The translations under genes and the position numbers were made by a program. From NCBI RefSeq assembly GCF_024398035.1, contig NZ_CP073748.1, forward strand, positions 1,096,001 to 1,160,000: a stretch of DNA of 64,000 nucleotides, read 5' to 3'. This stretch comes from Kordiimonas sp. SCSIO 12603 (GTDB taxonomy: Bacteria; Pseudomonadota; Alphaproteobacteria; Sphingomonadales; Kordiimonadaceae). The notes below the pieces were generated by a model. It had not been told where the DNA came from. It did no database searches and was given only the letters and a program-made list of their open reading frames with translations. Within the stretch, counting starts at the first letter, position 1; the number at the start of each line of letters is the position of its first letter. Positions 1 to 9,186 of this stretch are shown piece after piece.

Positions 1-1067
1 AGCTCCTGACCTGTTGCCATATAATCTGGTTCAGCTTCCACACGTTTTGCTACACGGTCCATCACAGCTACGGCTTCACATGGGAAATCACCAACAGCTG
101 ATTCAGCAGAAAGCATCACAGCGTCTGCACCATCTGCAACAGCTGTTGCGACATCAGTTACTTCCGCACGCGTCGGTACAGGTGACTGAATCATGGATTC
201 GAGCATCTGTGTGGCAACCACAACAGGTTTACCAGCGTGGCGTGCTTTACGGATAATTTTCTTCTGGATACCCGGAACCTTTTCAACAGGTTCTTCAACA
301 CCCAAATCACCACGGGCCACCATCACGCCGTCAGACAGTTCAATGATTTCATCCAGAGCATCAACAGCTGCTGGCTTTTCAATCTTCGCCATAACAGCAG
401 CTTTGCCGCCAACCAGTTTCTTCGCTTCTGCAACATCGGCAGAGCGCTGTACGAAAGAAAGTGCAATCCAGTCAGCACCAGCTTTTAGGGCGAAAGCAAG
501 GTCAGCACGGTCTTTTTCTGTAAGGGCAGCAAGCGGGAGAACCGCATTGGGAACGTTCACGCCTTTGCGGTCTGAAAGATAACCACCTACAAGTACAGTT
601 GTGTGGGCCTTACCGTCTTCGATTTCAGTAACTTCAAGGCGGATTTTACCATCATCAAGAAGGATGTTTGTGCCAACCTCAATTGCATCAAAGATTTCTT
701 TGTGCGGTAGGCCAACACGTTCTTTCGTGCCCGGTACATCGGTAAGGTCAAGCGTGAAACGTTGGCCTTCTTCAAGAAGGACTTTACCATCAGCGAAGGT
801 GCCGCAGCGTAGTTTTGGGCCTTGCAGGTCTGCAAGAATGGCGATAGGACGACCAACTTCTTCTTCAACACTGCGGATAATCTTTACAAGGTCTTCTTTG
901 CCAGCATGGTCACCGTGGCTCATATTCAGGCGGAATACGTCAACGCCTGCTTCAAAGAGAGCTTTAATACGTTCATGAGAACTTGATGCTGGGCCAAGGG
1001 TGGCGACAATACGAGTTTTACGCTCACGTCGGAATGCGGAAAACTCAGTATGGGTATAGGCGGTCAA
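1..1067 (-). CDS. pyk: Pyruvate kinase, 3' end outside the window
   Basis: Converts phosphoenolpyruvate and ADP to pyruvate and ATP, the last step of glycolysis, in the cytoplasm. Translating the minus strand from a TTG at 1067 gives [19 protein letters not shown], then [10 protein letters not shown] and FRLNMSHGD, the classic N-terminal pyruvate kinase signatures. The frame stays open to the window edge, so about 355 residues of the usual ~470 are present and the C-terminal domain is missing. A GGAGG lies just upstream of the TTG, which decides the start. It is divergent from the N-formylglutamate amidohydrolase gene. Family assignment is secure; the start is probable. Confidence 0.93.
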   Translation of the reverse strand, partial: MTAYTHTEFSAFRRERKTRIVATLGPASSSHERIKALFEAGVDVFRLNMSHGDHAGKEDLVKIIRSVEEEVGRPIAILADLQGPKLRCGTFADGKVLLEEGQRFTLDLTDVPGTKERVGLPHKEIFDAIEVGTNILLDDGKIRLEVTEIEDGKAHTTVLVGGYLSDRKGVNVPNAVLPLAALTEKDRADLAFALKAGADWIALSFVQRSADVAEAKKLVGGKAAVMAKIEKPAAVDALDEIIELSDGVMVARGDLGVEEPVEKVPGIQKKIIRKARHAGKPVVVATQMLESMIQSPVPTRAEVTDVATAVADGADAVMLSAESAVGDFPCEAVAVMDRVAKRVEAEPDYMATGQE

Positions 1068-1210
1068 TGTTGCCTCCAGAAAGGGGGGTTATAGTTCAAC
1101 TTGCATGCATATGGGGGCTTTAATTTTTGCGCATGCTGCTTTAAACCTTGCGAAAGGTCCAGTTATTTTTTCAACTGAAACTAAATAATCATATATGTTA
1201 GGCCCTTCTT
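1068..1210. promoter_or_regulatory. Divergent promoter region pyk / N-formylglutamate amidohydrolase
   Basis: This 143-bp A/T-rich gap separates two divergent genes and must hold both promoters. The only element I can point to is the GGAGG ribosome site serving pyk. No clear operator or riboswitch fold was seen. Confidence 0.4.
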
Positions 1211-1978
1211 ATGACTGTAGCAGCATACGCGCCAGAAATCATCAATCCTGACGCTACGGAAAATTTGGTAATTTTGTGTGAACACGCCAGCAATCATATC
1301 CCTGCGGATTTGAATAATCTGGGATTGCCCGCTGAGGAACTGAAACGTCATATTGCATGGGATATTGGCGCGGAAGCCGTTACTCGCAAAATGTGCGAAA
1401 TGATGGGCGTTTCTGCTGTGGTAGCTAAGGCTTCGCGGCTTGTACTTGATGCGAACCGCGAACCCGATCACACCACGCTTATTCCGCTTGAAAGTGACGG
1501 TACCCTCATTCCGGGAAACCAAAATCTGAGTGTTGAAGATATTCAAAGCCGTAAAGAGGCTTTTTATGATCCGTTCCACCAAACAGCAGATGCGGTGATT
1601 GAACGGCATCTGGAAGCAGGCGTTAACCCGATCGTGATTGGCATGCACAGCTTTACTTCTCATATGGATAGTTTCGACAGACCTTGGCAGATCGGTTTCT
1701 TGTGGAACAAGGATCAACGGCTCGCGCAAGCGATGATAGGCCTTCTTGAGCGAGAGACAGATCTTACCATTGGGGATAACGAGCCATATTCAGGACAGGA
1801 GCTATATTATACCATGCAGCGGCATGGGGCTGATCGAGGTTTGCCGCAAACCACTATTGAAATCCGGCAGGATTTGCTTGCGGATGATAATATGGTTACC
1901 CAGTGGGCAGCACTTCTTGCAGAATGCCTTGATGAATGTATGGGGCGGGCTGATCTGATGAAACGTGAATATTTTTAG
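1211..1978 (+). CDS. N-formylglutamate amidohydrolase family protein
   Basis: 255 residues. It matches the N-formylglutamate amidohydrolase (FGase) family, zinc hydrolases that release formate from N-formyl amino acids or act on related amides. The family motifs are visible: LVILCEHASNHIP near residue 20, DIGAEAVTRKM near 56, SRLVLDANRE near 80, GMHSFTSHM near 145 and TTIEIRQDLL near 220. It lies 10 bp before the DUF1244 gene, and these two genes commonly sit between pyruvate kinase and gapR in alphaproteobacteria. No histidine-utilisation genes are nearby, so a role in histidine breakdown is not supported by context; the true substrate is uncertain. Confidence 0.85.
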   Translation: MTVAAYAPEIINPDATENLVILCEHASNHIPADLNNLGLPAEELKRHIAWDIGAEAVTRKMCEMMGVSAVVAKASRLVLDANREPDHTTLIPLESDGTLIPGNQNLSVEDIQSRKEAFYDPFHQTADAVIERHLEAGVNPIVIGMHSFTSHMDSFDRPWQIGFLWNKDQRLAQAMIGLLERETDLTIGDNEPYSGQELYYTMQRHGADRGLPQTTIEIRQDLLADDNMVTQWAALLAECLDECMGRADLMKREYF

Positions 1979-1988
1979 GAGCAGATAA

Positions 1989-2300
1989 ATGAGTAAAGAA
2001 CAAGCAATTGAAGCAGCAGTATTTCGCCGGCTCCTGAAGCATCTGGATGACCGAAAAGATGTGCAGAATATTGATTTGATGGGCTATGGTGGGTTTTGCC
2101 GTAATTGTCTATCTGATTGGTATGCTGAAGCAGCGGCGGACGCAGGTGTTGACGTGAGCAAAGATGAAGCCCGTGAGCGTATCTACGGTATGCCTTATGG
2201 TGAGTATAAAAAGGCATATCAATCGCCTGCAACTGAAGAACAGCTCGTATTGATGAATGAAAGCGTTGTGAAAAATAAAGCAGCACGCGGTGAAGCTTAA
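1989..2300 (+). CDS. DUF1244 family protein
   Basis: 103 residues of unknown function. The protein is a small helical DUF1244 member, recognised by the block YGGFCRNCLSDWYAEAA at about residues 34-50 and by YGMPYGEYKKAYQ near 77. The paired cysteines (CRNC) could bind a metal, but that is inference. An AGGAG ribosome site overlaps the end of the preceding gene, so the two are translated from one transcript. A hairpin terminator follows immediately. Confidence 0.85.
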   Translation: MSKEQAIEAAVFRRLLKHLDDRKDVQNIDLMGYGGFCRNCLSDWYAEAAADAGVDVSKDEARERIYGMPYGEYKKAYQSPATEEQLVLMNESVVKNKAARGEA

Positions 2301-2311
2301 TTGAATGAAGG

Positions 2312-2337
2312 AAAGGTCGCCATCGGCGGCCTTTTTT
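2312..2337. terminator. Rho-independent terminator between DUF1244 and glpD
   Basis: AGGTCGCC and GGCGGCCT form a G/C-rich stem around ATC (one G-T pair), followed by a run of T. It ends the plus-strand operon and touches the stop of the convergent glpD. Confidence 0.8.
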
Positions 2338-3829
2338 ATTTACCCTGAAACCAGTTTTCCACGTCTTCGATTTCAGCAGCGGTTAAACGCAGCCCTAATT
2401 TTGATCTGCGCCATAGCGCATCTTCAGCGCAAGTGGCCCATTCTCTGTCCCGCATAAACTTCAATTCTGCCTCATAAAGACAGGCGCCAAAATGCTGGCC
2501 CATGTCTTCAATAGAAGTGCAACCTTCAAGAATGCTGTGGATATCATTGCCGTATGCTTCAATGAACCTCAGGCGAAGGGCGCGCGGCAAGAAGGGATAA
2601 TCATGCTTGATGCGTGTATTGAAGAAATCCATATCCGCATAATTAAGGCCAACAGCGCCAGGTAAATGGGCATCTTTGGTCCAAGTACCTTCATCAAACC
2701 CAAGAAGGGGCTTCAGTTTTTCCAGCGCTTCTTCGGCCAGATGCCGGAAGGTGGTAATTTTGCCGCCATATATGCTGAGAAGCGGTGCATTCTCTTTTGT
2801 ATCTAACTCAAGCACATAATCCCGGGTTGTCTTTGAGGCATTTTTCTCACCGTCATCAACGAGGGGGCGAACCCCTGAATAACTCCACACTATGGTTTCC
2901 GGTTTGATCGTACGGCGGAAATAGTTACTGGCTAGCTGGCACAGGTATTCTTTTTCTGTGTCATTAATTTTCACGGAGTTGGGATCAGCTTCAAAAGGTA
3001 CATCTGTAGTACCGATAAGGGTGTAATCTTCTTCGTAAGGGATAGCAAACACCACGCGGTTATCACCCCCCTGAAACGTGTAGGCTTGTGCCCCATCATA
3101 GACTTTCGGTACGATGATATGACTACCTTTCACCATGCGAATGTTTTTGCGGCTGTCAGGCGCGGGGGAGGATTTTGCTTCGATATCATCAACCCATGGG
3201 CCGGCGGCATTCACAAGGGCTCTTGCCTTATATGTAGTTTCTTCATTTTGGCTGTTCCGCACAGTTATGTGCCAAATCCTATTTTCCCGAGTGGCTTTAA
3301 TCACTTCATGCTGGGTTAGGATATTGGCCCCTTTATTTTCGGCATCTCGCGCAGCAAGTATAACAAGACGCGCGTCGTCCACCCAGCAATCGCTATATTC
3401 AAAACCTTTTGTATAGCGCTCTTTCAGGGGCGCACCGCTGGTGTGCTTCCTAAGTGCTCTGACCTCCGTAGGAGGGAGAAGTTTTCTGCCTCCGATGTAA
3501 TCATAAAGGAAAAGTCCTAGCCGCAAAATAAATGCAGGCCTCAGGCCTTTATGATGTGGCAGAATAAACCGCATAGGCCTGATAAGATGTGGTGCTGATT
3601 GAAGCAGTATTTCCCGCTCAATAAGCGATTCTCTTACCAACTTGAATTCGTAATGCTCAAGATACCTAAGGCCGCCATGGATAAGCTTTGAGCTGGCTGA
3701 AGATGTGTGCGAGGCAAGGTCATCTTTTTCAGCAAGGGTAACCTTAAGCCCCCGGCCTGCTGCATCGCGCGCAATTCCTGCGCCGTTTATACCCCCACCA
3801 ACTACAAAAATATCTGATATAGAATGCAT
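2336..3829 (-). CDS. glpD: Aerobic glycerol-3-phosphate dehydrogenase
   Basis: 497 residues. This FAD enzyme oxidises glycerol-3-phosphate to dihydroxyacetone phosphate and passes electrons to quinone at the inner membrane. The N-terminal Rossmann loop VGGGINGAGIARDAAGRG is at residues 10-27, followed by the family blocks SSKLIHGGLRYLEHYEF near 48 and, late in the protein, SIYGGKITTFRHLAEEAL. Length is normal for GlpD. It is transcribed alone toward the DUF1244 terminator and is divergent from the gapR locus. No glycerol kinase or glp repressor is in the window. Confidence 0.95.
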   Translation of the reverse strand: MHSISDIFVVGGGINGAGIARDAAGRGLKVTLAEKDDLASHTSSASSKLIHGGLRYLEHYEFKLVRESLIEREILLQSAPHLIRPMRFILPHHKGLRPAFILRLGLFLYDYIGGRKLLPPTEVRALRKHTSGAPLKERYTKGFEYSDCWVDDARLVILAARDAENKGANILTQHEVIKATRENRIWHITVRNSQNEETTYKARALVNAAGPWVDDIEAKSSPAPDSRKNIRMVKGSHIIVPKVYDGAQAYTFQGGDNRVVFAIPYEEDYTLIGTTDVPFEADPNSVKINDTEKEYLCQLASNYFRRTIKPETIVWSYSGVRPLVDDGEKNASKTTRDYVLELDTKENAPLLSIYGGKITTFRHLAEEALEKLKPLLGFDEGTWTKDAHLPGAVGLNYADMDFFNTRIKHDYPFLPRALRLRFIEAYGNDIHSILEGCTSIEDMGQHFGACLYEAELKFMRDREWATCAEDALWRRSKLGLRLTAAEIEDVENWFQGK

Positions 3830-3898
3830 AAATTCATAAGCCCCTTAACGGTGATATACTCTGCCTTCATTACAAATTTCGGTAAACAAAAAACTTGA

Positions 3899-3927
3899 TT
3901 GAACCGCTATGGGTGGAGGCCTATAGT
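3899..3927 (+). promoter_or_regulatory. Native gapR promoter
   Basis: TTGAAC at 3899-3904 and TATAGT at 3922-3927 are separated by 17 bp, a good sigma-70-type match in the glpD/gapR gap. It sits outside the island and points into the broken gapR start and on to the island-borne gapR copy 230 bp downstream. A ribosome site AGGGAG precedes the ATG at 3965. Confidence 0.5.
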
Positions 3928-3964
3928 GCTGCCAATTTTGAGATTACCCAAGGGAGTTAACCGA

Positions 3965-4030
3965 ATGGTTCAAGCAGGTGGTGTTGCTGGTGAACAGCTG
4001 CGCGGATTTATTGAGCGCATTGAGCGTTAG
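3965..4030 (+). pseudogene. gapR: Host gapR (DUF2312), 5' fragment cut by island
   Basis: Codons 1-21 of the host DUF2312/GapR gene (MVQAGGVAGEQLRGFIERIE then R) followed by a TAG supplied by the inserted DNA. The ribosome site and upstream promoter are intact. Joining this fragment through the shared TGAGCGT to the fragment at 25757-26008 restores one continuous GapR reading frame of about 102 residues, which shows directly that the island is inserted in this gene. Confidence 0.92.
4021..4027 (+). repeat. attL core TGAGCGT (left island junction)
   Basis: The 7-bp sequence TGAGCGT is present here at the left junction and again at 25756-25762 on the right. It is the only sequence shared at the break and keeps the gapR frame when the two ends are joined. 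The inner flanks TTAGTTATA (left, forward) and TTAGTGATA (right, reverse complement) match at 8 of 9 positions, as expected of recombinase arm sites. Confidence 0.75.
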
Positions 4031-4160
4031 TTATATCTCTTGGAAAAGGACTTATTGAATATCTAAGAGCCATATTTGTAGGCTAATGATGTACAAAATT
4101 AGCTCTATGATTAGATAGAGTATTTATAAATTATAGAAGGCAGCGGAAATATCCGTTGAA
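4031..4160. other. Left-end internal arm region of island
   Basis: This 130-bp noncoding stretch between attL and the replacement gapR contains short palindromes: GCTAAT with ATTAGC around 4082-4104, and CTCTAT with ATAGAG around 4104-4121. Such repeats next to a crossover site are typical binding arms for tyrosine recombinases; this role is inferred from position. Confidence 0.4.
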
Positions 4161-4454
4161 ATGAGAATGGTACAAGCAGGTGGTATTGCCGGTGAGCAAC
4201 TAAGATCCATAGTGGAGCGGATCGAAAATTTGGAAGAAGAAAAGAAGGGTATTGCAGAGGATATTAAGGAGATATACGCAGGCGCTAAAGCCACGGGCTT
4301 TGATCCGAAGATTATTCGTAAAGTTATTTCCTTGCGTAAAATGGACCAAGCGGACCGTCAGGAACAAGAAGCGCTTCTCGATGTGTATATGCACGCTATT
4401 GAAGGCGGAGAACAAGTTCGCCCGACTGCAGAGGTTGTTTCTATTAGTGAATAA
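4161..4454 (+). CDS. gapR: Replacement GapR (DUF2312), carried by the island
   Basis: 97 residues (95 if it starts at the ATG at 4167, which aligns with the host start). GapR is a dimeric coiled-coil nucleoid protein of alphaproteobacteria that binds overtwisted A/T-rich DNA ahead of replication forks and aids topoisomerases. The core [20 protein letters not shown] through [20 protein letters not shown] is nearly identical to the split host protein: about four changes in 60 residues. The sequence matching the insertion site is altered here (GAAAATTTGG in place of GAGCGTCTGG), so the copy lacks the crossover core. It lies 130 bp after the truncated host start and can be read from the native promoter. 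Confidence 0.93.
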   Translation: MRMVQAGGIAGEQLRSIVERIENLEEEKKGIAEDIKEIYAGAKATGFDPKIIRKVISLRKMDQADRQEQEALLDVYMHAIEGGEQVRPTAEVVSISE

Positions 4455-4571
4455 TGACGTATTTAAAGATACTGATTCACTAACTTTATAGAAATTGTCT
4501 GTATTACGGTTTTGTTTGCGTAGTTTTGCATAGCAGTATTTAAAATTGGAACTGTGTAGATAGAAGATGCG

Positions 4572-4595
4572 CAACCATCTTTTCGTAGATGGTTG
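4572..4595. terminator. Hairpin between replacement gapR and ptuB
   Basis: CAACCATCT and AGATGGTTG form a perfect 9-bp stem around TTTCGT in the gap between two convergent genes. The T-run after it is weak, so terminator function is likely but not certain. Confidence 0.45.
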
Positions 4596-4643
4596 TTCAC
4601 ATATTGCTGTTAGCGTTATTGAAGTGAGCTACATTTTATAATG

Positions 4644-5510
4644 CTAATCTAACGACCCATTGACAATTAGGTGGTCTTCGAGAGCCATGTACATCACTGT
4701 TCGCCAATGATTGGGACCCTTAGAGTGGTTGTAGATGGGTTCACAAATGGTTTCTGTAACAACTTTAGCGCTGAAGCCTAACTTCAATAATTTTCTCATT
4801 TGGTCTAGAGTGCTAACCAGCTCATTTGCGGCTAGCTTTGCATATCGAGCCTTAATATTAAAATCGATAAAATGCTTACAGGCTCTAGCTCTTTGAAAGT
4901 TCTGCCATTTGAGTGGTGGATTGGTAAAAAATTCTATGGCAGCAGAAGCTTGGTATGGTGGATGATAGGTGGCAAAGACCCATTGTTCATTATAGAAAAT
5001 GTCATCATCCAAAAATGGATGAAGATATTGTTCATTGGGGTTAGATGGGTGGGTTTGTCCTTTTTCACCCATGTTACAGTCGCGACATGAAGGGACTAAA
5101 TTATTGGGAAATACTGAAAATTGGGGAAATTTCGACTTGGCTAAAAAGTGGTCAAGATTTTCAGGGGTACCTATTCCGGCGCAAAATGGACATTCATCTT
5201 TACATATCATTCTTAGTCGATCGTAAACTACACCTGCTGGTTTATCAGCTGGTGTGAAATACTGGGTGTAGAGTTTTTTTAGGTCTTCCTTGGTAAGATT
5301 AGTTGTAATTTTGGTATTGGATGCAGTTACAGGATGAATTCGATGTAACTGAGCTAAAGGTGTAAACGTATCATAGTCGATAGCTTTATTCAGAAGATCA
5401 TTTTTATCGCTAGTCAACTTGCCCTTCAATATCGGGTTGCCTGTAATTCCTGCGATGCAAGCATCTAAAACTTCTGAATAAAGAATGTTTGGTATTGGTA
5501 ATTTAAACAT
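4644..5510 (-). CDS. ptuB: PtuB-like HNH nuclease (Septu-type defence)
   Basis: 288 residues. It carries a zinc-supported HNH nuclease core: CPFC at 107-110, then LDHFLAKSKFPQFSVFPNNL with the catalytic-type histidine near 121, and SCRDCN at 141-146. This is the PtuB-like arrangement. It starts 8 bp after the end of the ATPase gene upstream, so the two are one operon. In Septu, PtuA and PtuB form a complex that degrades nucleic acid in infected cells. No reverse transcriptase is near, so this is not a retron-linked copy. The PtuB name rests on the gene pair and motifs, not on a search. Confidence 0.78.
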   Translation of the reverse strand: MFKLPIPNILYSEVLDACIAGITGNPILKGKLTSDKNDLLNKAIDYDTFTPLAQLHRIHPVTASNTKITTNLTKEDLKKLYTQYFTPADKPAGVVYDRLRMICKDECPFCAGIGTPENLDHFLAKSKFPQFSVFPNNLVPSCRDCNMGEKGQTHPSNPNEQYLHPFLDDDIFYNEQWVFATYHPPYQASAAIEFFTNPPLKWQNFQRARACKHFIDFNIKARYAKLAANELVSTLDQMRKLLKLGFSAKVVTETICEPIYNHSKGPNHWRTVMYMALEDHLIVNGSLD

Positions 5511-5518
5511 TATCAGCC

Positions 5519-7087
5519 TCAGAATGGATTTTTTTTATTTACAATCATAGCTTGAAGAATTGATCTCCCTTCTAAGCCAAGCTGATTATCAAATTTTTCA
5601 AGGATGGCATTGTATGAATGATTTTGATCAACTTCTTTTTGTAAGAGAGCATGAAAACCAGACTTTTCGATTTCTAACTTAAAAACTTCACGTGTTAAAA
5701 TTCCAACATTTTCACCAAATGTTTCTATCGCTGGGCGATCAAATGAAATCTCTTTGCCATATCTATAAATTTTCCAAACACATTTTCTAGGTACTTCTTG
5801 AAGCACTACGGGGGAATGTGTTGCAATAATAGCAACGCCATTTTGCTGTAAAAGTAAATCCGATAGAACTCTTATAAATGCCGATAGTAAGGGAGCATGC
5901 AAATGACTTTCGGGTTCATCTAATAGTACTAAAGTCTTTTCAGTTACAGTAGCTACTAGGCGTGTTATTGTTAACAACACAATTGCATGCCCAGAGCTCA
6001 TACGTCTAAGTGTAGGGATAACTTTTTCTCTAAATATTTCGTCATAGCGGGGCCCTGTATTCTCTCTCACTTCCTGCATAGTCTGTTGAAATTGGTCGCG
6101 TAAGAAATCAAGGTTCATAGAAGAGAAGTTTTGATCTGAACATAGACCTTCAATAGCGGTGAGCCACCTCTTCGTTTTCATTTCGTCTTGAAAGCATGTC
6201 AATAATGCAGTGACACAATCGTCAAGCAAATCTTGAATCCCGCGATGACTATCTGAACTTTGTGGATCTTTGAGGCCTATATAAAAATAACATGTACCTT
6301 TTGCAGGGTCTGGCTGTTCTGATGGAGGAGAAAATGGGTCAAATGCGCTAAAAGAGACAGAGACTAGATTGCTAAAGTAATCTGAACCGATAGGCTGTTC
6401 AACTAAGTTTGCTTCATCTATCAGGATTCCCTTACTTTCTTGAGGGCGGCAAATAGTGTTGATGATACCATTTAATAGAGTGGTTTTACCTACACCATTT
6501 CTGCCTATAAGCGCATGTATATTGGTGTTAGGCTTAGCATCGACTTCAACTTTGAAGCTTACGTCCATTTTGCCAAATAAGTCTTCCTCTGAATGATAAT
6601 ACCTAAAGGTATAATTTGTTAATTCGGCTTCGCCATTTAGAACACGATGAAATTTCCCTTTAATTTCTGAAATAGTATAGCTTCTGAGTAGTGAAGTGCC
6701 GAAGACCCTTTCCTCTCGTATCTTCTCCATAAGAGTTGGCTTTTTTACAAGATCTTGTAAGGCGTCTAGATAATAATTTTTTACCGCATCCGGTACTTGT
6801 GATAGTGCTTTGTAGTAGGAGGTGCCTTGCCCTAGTGAAAAATAACCTTCCCCCAGAGAAGAGAATGTTGTTTCCAATACAGAGCTTGTCGTAATATTTG
6901 CTGTTTGCCCTTTAAAAGCTATTTTGACACCGCCAAGGTCGTGCCTGGTACCTCTTAGGTCAAAGAGGTAAACATAAAAGAAGGTCTCAAATGAATAGTC
7001 ATTCCAATTATCTATTTGTAGATATACTTGACCATGTGCTCTGTCAGGCGGGCTAGTCCCTCGCTCTAATAAATGAAAGGTTAGCAT
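5519..7087 (-). CDS. ptuA: PtuA-like AAA/ABC-type ATPase (Septu-type defence)
   Basis: 522 residues. An N-terminal extension of about 180 residues precedes the P-loop GRNGVGKTT (about 195-203). An RRMSSGHA signature follows near 361, Walker B TLVLLDEPESHLH near 385-396, and the switch histidine in ATHSPVV near 424. This is the overcoming-lysogenisation/SMC-like ATPase build used by PtuA and many defence ATPases. Adjacency to an HNH nuclease gene makes Septu the best reading. The 190-residue N-terminal region before the ATPase is not one I can name and could be a target-sensing part. It is expressed from the 534-bp gap upstream. Confidence 0.78.
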   Translation of the reverse strand: MLTFHLLERGTSPPDRAHGQVYLQIDNWNDYSFETFFYVYLFDLRGTRHDLGGVKIAFKGQTANITTSSVLETTFSSLGEGYFSLGQGTSYYKALSQVPDAVKNYYLDALQDLVKKPTLMEKIREERVFGTSLLRSYTISEIKGKFHRVLNGEAELTNYTFRYYHSEEDLFGKMDVSFKVEVDAKPNTNIHALIGRNGVGKTTLLNGIINTICRPQESKGILIDEANLVEQPIGSDYFSNLVSVSFSAFDPFSPPSEQPDPAKGTCYFYIGLKDPQSSDSHRGIQDLLDDCVTALLTCFQDEMKTKRWLTAIEGLCSDQNFSSMNLDFLRDQFQQTMQEVRENTGPRYDEIFREKVIPTLRRMSSGHAIVLLTITRLVATVTEKTLVLLDEPESHLHAPLLSAFIRVLSDLLLQQNGVAIIATHSPVVLQEVPRKCVWKIYRYGKEISFDRPAIETFGENVGILTREVFKLEIEKSGFHALLQKEVDQNHSYNAILEKFDNQLGLEGRSILQAMIVNKKNPF

Positions 7088-7621
7088 CTGTTATCTCATT
7101 TTTTACAATTTATTGATGCTTTATACCTCTATAAATTAAAATTAATAGTAATTTCCCTTACTGTTGTATAAGTGGCCTTTCGCGTGTAATTGAACTGGTA
7201 ATAATATTCCTAAAACACACTCTAACTTGTTTGAGATGAGCCCCACCACCATCTGTTTTCATCTATAACCGCAACTATTCACGAATGTTCGATATCCAGG
7301 CTTCTCTCACTCTGCTTTTTTGATGGAACCAAAACACTTACTTATTCAGAACATCAATTCTTTGCCATAAACGCTGACATGGGATGAGAGGAATAACACC
7401 TTCTGCTAGTGGCAATAGGTGTTCTTGGAGTTGCGGAAATGTGTTCGGTGACCGGATACATACCTCTTTAATGCCAACTGACGGGCTCATGTGTTCAGTG
7501 ATTAAACATGGTGGTTTTCTCTATAAACCAGCAAACAATAAGGTTGGTTATCTTTAGTGAGTCATTTTGTCCTATTATCAAACCCAGCGGAGGGGGTACT
7601 GATGACCTTAAGAATAATGGA
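7088..7621. other. Long intergenic region upstream of ptuA-like gene
   Basis: 534 bp between the HEPN gene and ptuA, both on the minus strand. No convincing reading frame with a ribosome site was found on either strand, and no retron-type RNA or tRNA was recognised. It should hold the promoter for ptuAB, so the NTase/HEPN pair and ptuAB are probably separate transcription units. Confidence 0.4.
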
Positions 7622-9109
7622 CTATTTGATTTCAGTTCCAGATGGTTCTTGTATATTCTTTCTTGGGTGACCGATAGCGCAATAATCAATATAAAACTCC
7701 ACCCCAATCAGGCGTAAAATAATTCGATGAAATAGAACTTTGAGGACTTTAATATCTCTAATTATTTTTACGGTATCAGAATAGTCTGGTGCTGTGCCGT
7801 GAGCGGCTTTGTTTCTTTGTTTCCAAACTTTTTTTTCAGCTTGAGACATATTAAGACCTAATAGTGTAAAGACTTTTTCATTCACTTTGCTTGTAGGTGA
7901 TTGATTAAGTCCACTAGTGATTTTGTTATGTAAAATTTCTCTTACGTCGGCTGGTATTTCAAACTCGTCTAAAACATTGACCATTCTTTGAGAAATTGGA
8001 CGCCAGCTTTCTTTTGTTAGTAGGGTATGATTAACCATACTATCAGGTATTTTCGCATATGCTGTCAGTAATGCTTCAATACAGCCTCCAAAATGCACAG
8101 GCGCTATATGAGCTGGCGCACAAACTGCATGCCAATATTGCCATATTAGATGTTCAAAATCATACTTTTCATAGTGTTCATAAAGCGCCGCTACAAGGGA
8201 AGTTAGTCTATTTCGATCGATTACATTTTCAGTAGTCTCATCCAGGAAAGTTGTCGGCAATGTAGTCATACGAAATGCCTGATCATTCAATGTGTACGGA
8301 CTGATAGATTCAAAAGAAACCAACTGCCAATCACTATCAAAAATACTAAACCCGGTTGAAAGAAGTGGACGACCAAGTGCAAACGATAAACAGTTTCTGA
8401 TCTTCTTTCGTTCTCGGCCGGTTACATCGGAAAGGTACAATATATATCCAGGTTGGACCTTTTGCTTTTCTGACTCAATCCATACTAGGTAAAACTCAAT
8501 TTTACCTAATTGAACAAAAACAGCAGACCGTCCGCCAGATACAGATCTAACTTGATTGGAAATCTCGATCTTTTTCTCACCATCTCCAATGGCGTCAACA
8601 TGCTTACTGGCAGTTTGTTTCTCTACTGGATCAGGCCACATGAATACATTATCATGGACGTTCTCCAACCAATCGACGGTATATGTGCCCGTTACATCTT
8701 CTTTCAGTATAGCGCTTACAGACTGAACAGTAGATTTTACAGTAAGCCATTCTTTTCCGCCACGATCTGTTGAAGTCCTAGAATATGGGTTGACCGCATT
8801 TAGGATAATTTCAAAGCCATTGATATGTCTAAGCTGAACGGATTCTGTAAGCTCTCTTAAGGTGCCAACAGGATATTTATTCTTAAAGGAGGCGGCATGT
8901 CCTTCAGATTTTGTAGTCATCAACAATTTATGGTCTGAATCTCTTTTTAATTTTAGATCCTGCACAGATTGCTGGGTTGGACCAGCGTCAATGACTTCAA
9001 ATGCGCCATGTACAAGCATGTTAGTAAAAGGATCTGAATTAAATACAGTCATAAACGAGTTCCAGTCCAGATAGGCTCTATCATTAATTTGATGTGATAA
9101 ATTTCGCAT
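7622..9109 (-). CDS. ApeA-like HEPN-domain protein
   Basis: 495 residues. The N-terminal ~300 residues resemble the ApeA N-terminal region (LSFALGRPLLSTGFS near 241-255), and the C-terminal half is helical with the HEPN ribonuclease motif R-x4-H in QRNKAAHG (Arg432, His437). ApeA is an anti-phage protein whose HEPN domain degrades RNA after phage sensing and stops host growth. It lies 77 bp downstream of a CD-NTase-like gene on the same strand, probably in one operon. That pairing is unusual: ApeA normally acts alone. The family call is by motif; RNase activity is inferred. Confidence 0.7.
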   Translation of the reverse strand: MRNLSHQINDRAYLDWNSFMTVFNSDPFTNMLVHGAFEVIDAGPTQQSVQDLKLKRDSDHKLLMTTKSEGHAASFKNKYPVGTLRELTESVQLRHINGFEIILNAVNPYSRTSTDRGGKEWLTVKSTVQSVSAILKEDVTGTYTVDWLENVHDNVFMWPDPVEKQTASKHVDAIGDGEKKIEISNQVRSVSGGRSAVFVQLGKIEFYLVWIESEKQKVQPGYILYLSDVTGRERKKIRNCLSFALGRPLLSTGFSIFDSDWQLVSFESISPYTLNDQAFRMTTLPTTFLDETTENVIDRNRLTSLVAALYEHYEKYDFEHLIWQYWHAVCAPAHIAPVHFGGCIEALLTAYAKIPDSMVNHTLLTKESWRPISQRMVNVLDEFEIPADVREILHNKITSGLNQSPTSKVNEKVFTLLGLNMSQAEKKVWKQRNKAAHGTAPDYSDTVKIIRDIKVLKVLFHRIILRLIGVEFYIDYCAIGHPRKNIQEPSGTEIK

Positions 9110-9186
9110 TTACTATGGCATGGTGCGAGGAAGCCCTAAAACCACATCATTTTGGTGGAAAAATGTATGTGAACGAAAAACTCAAG

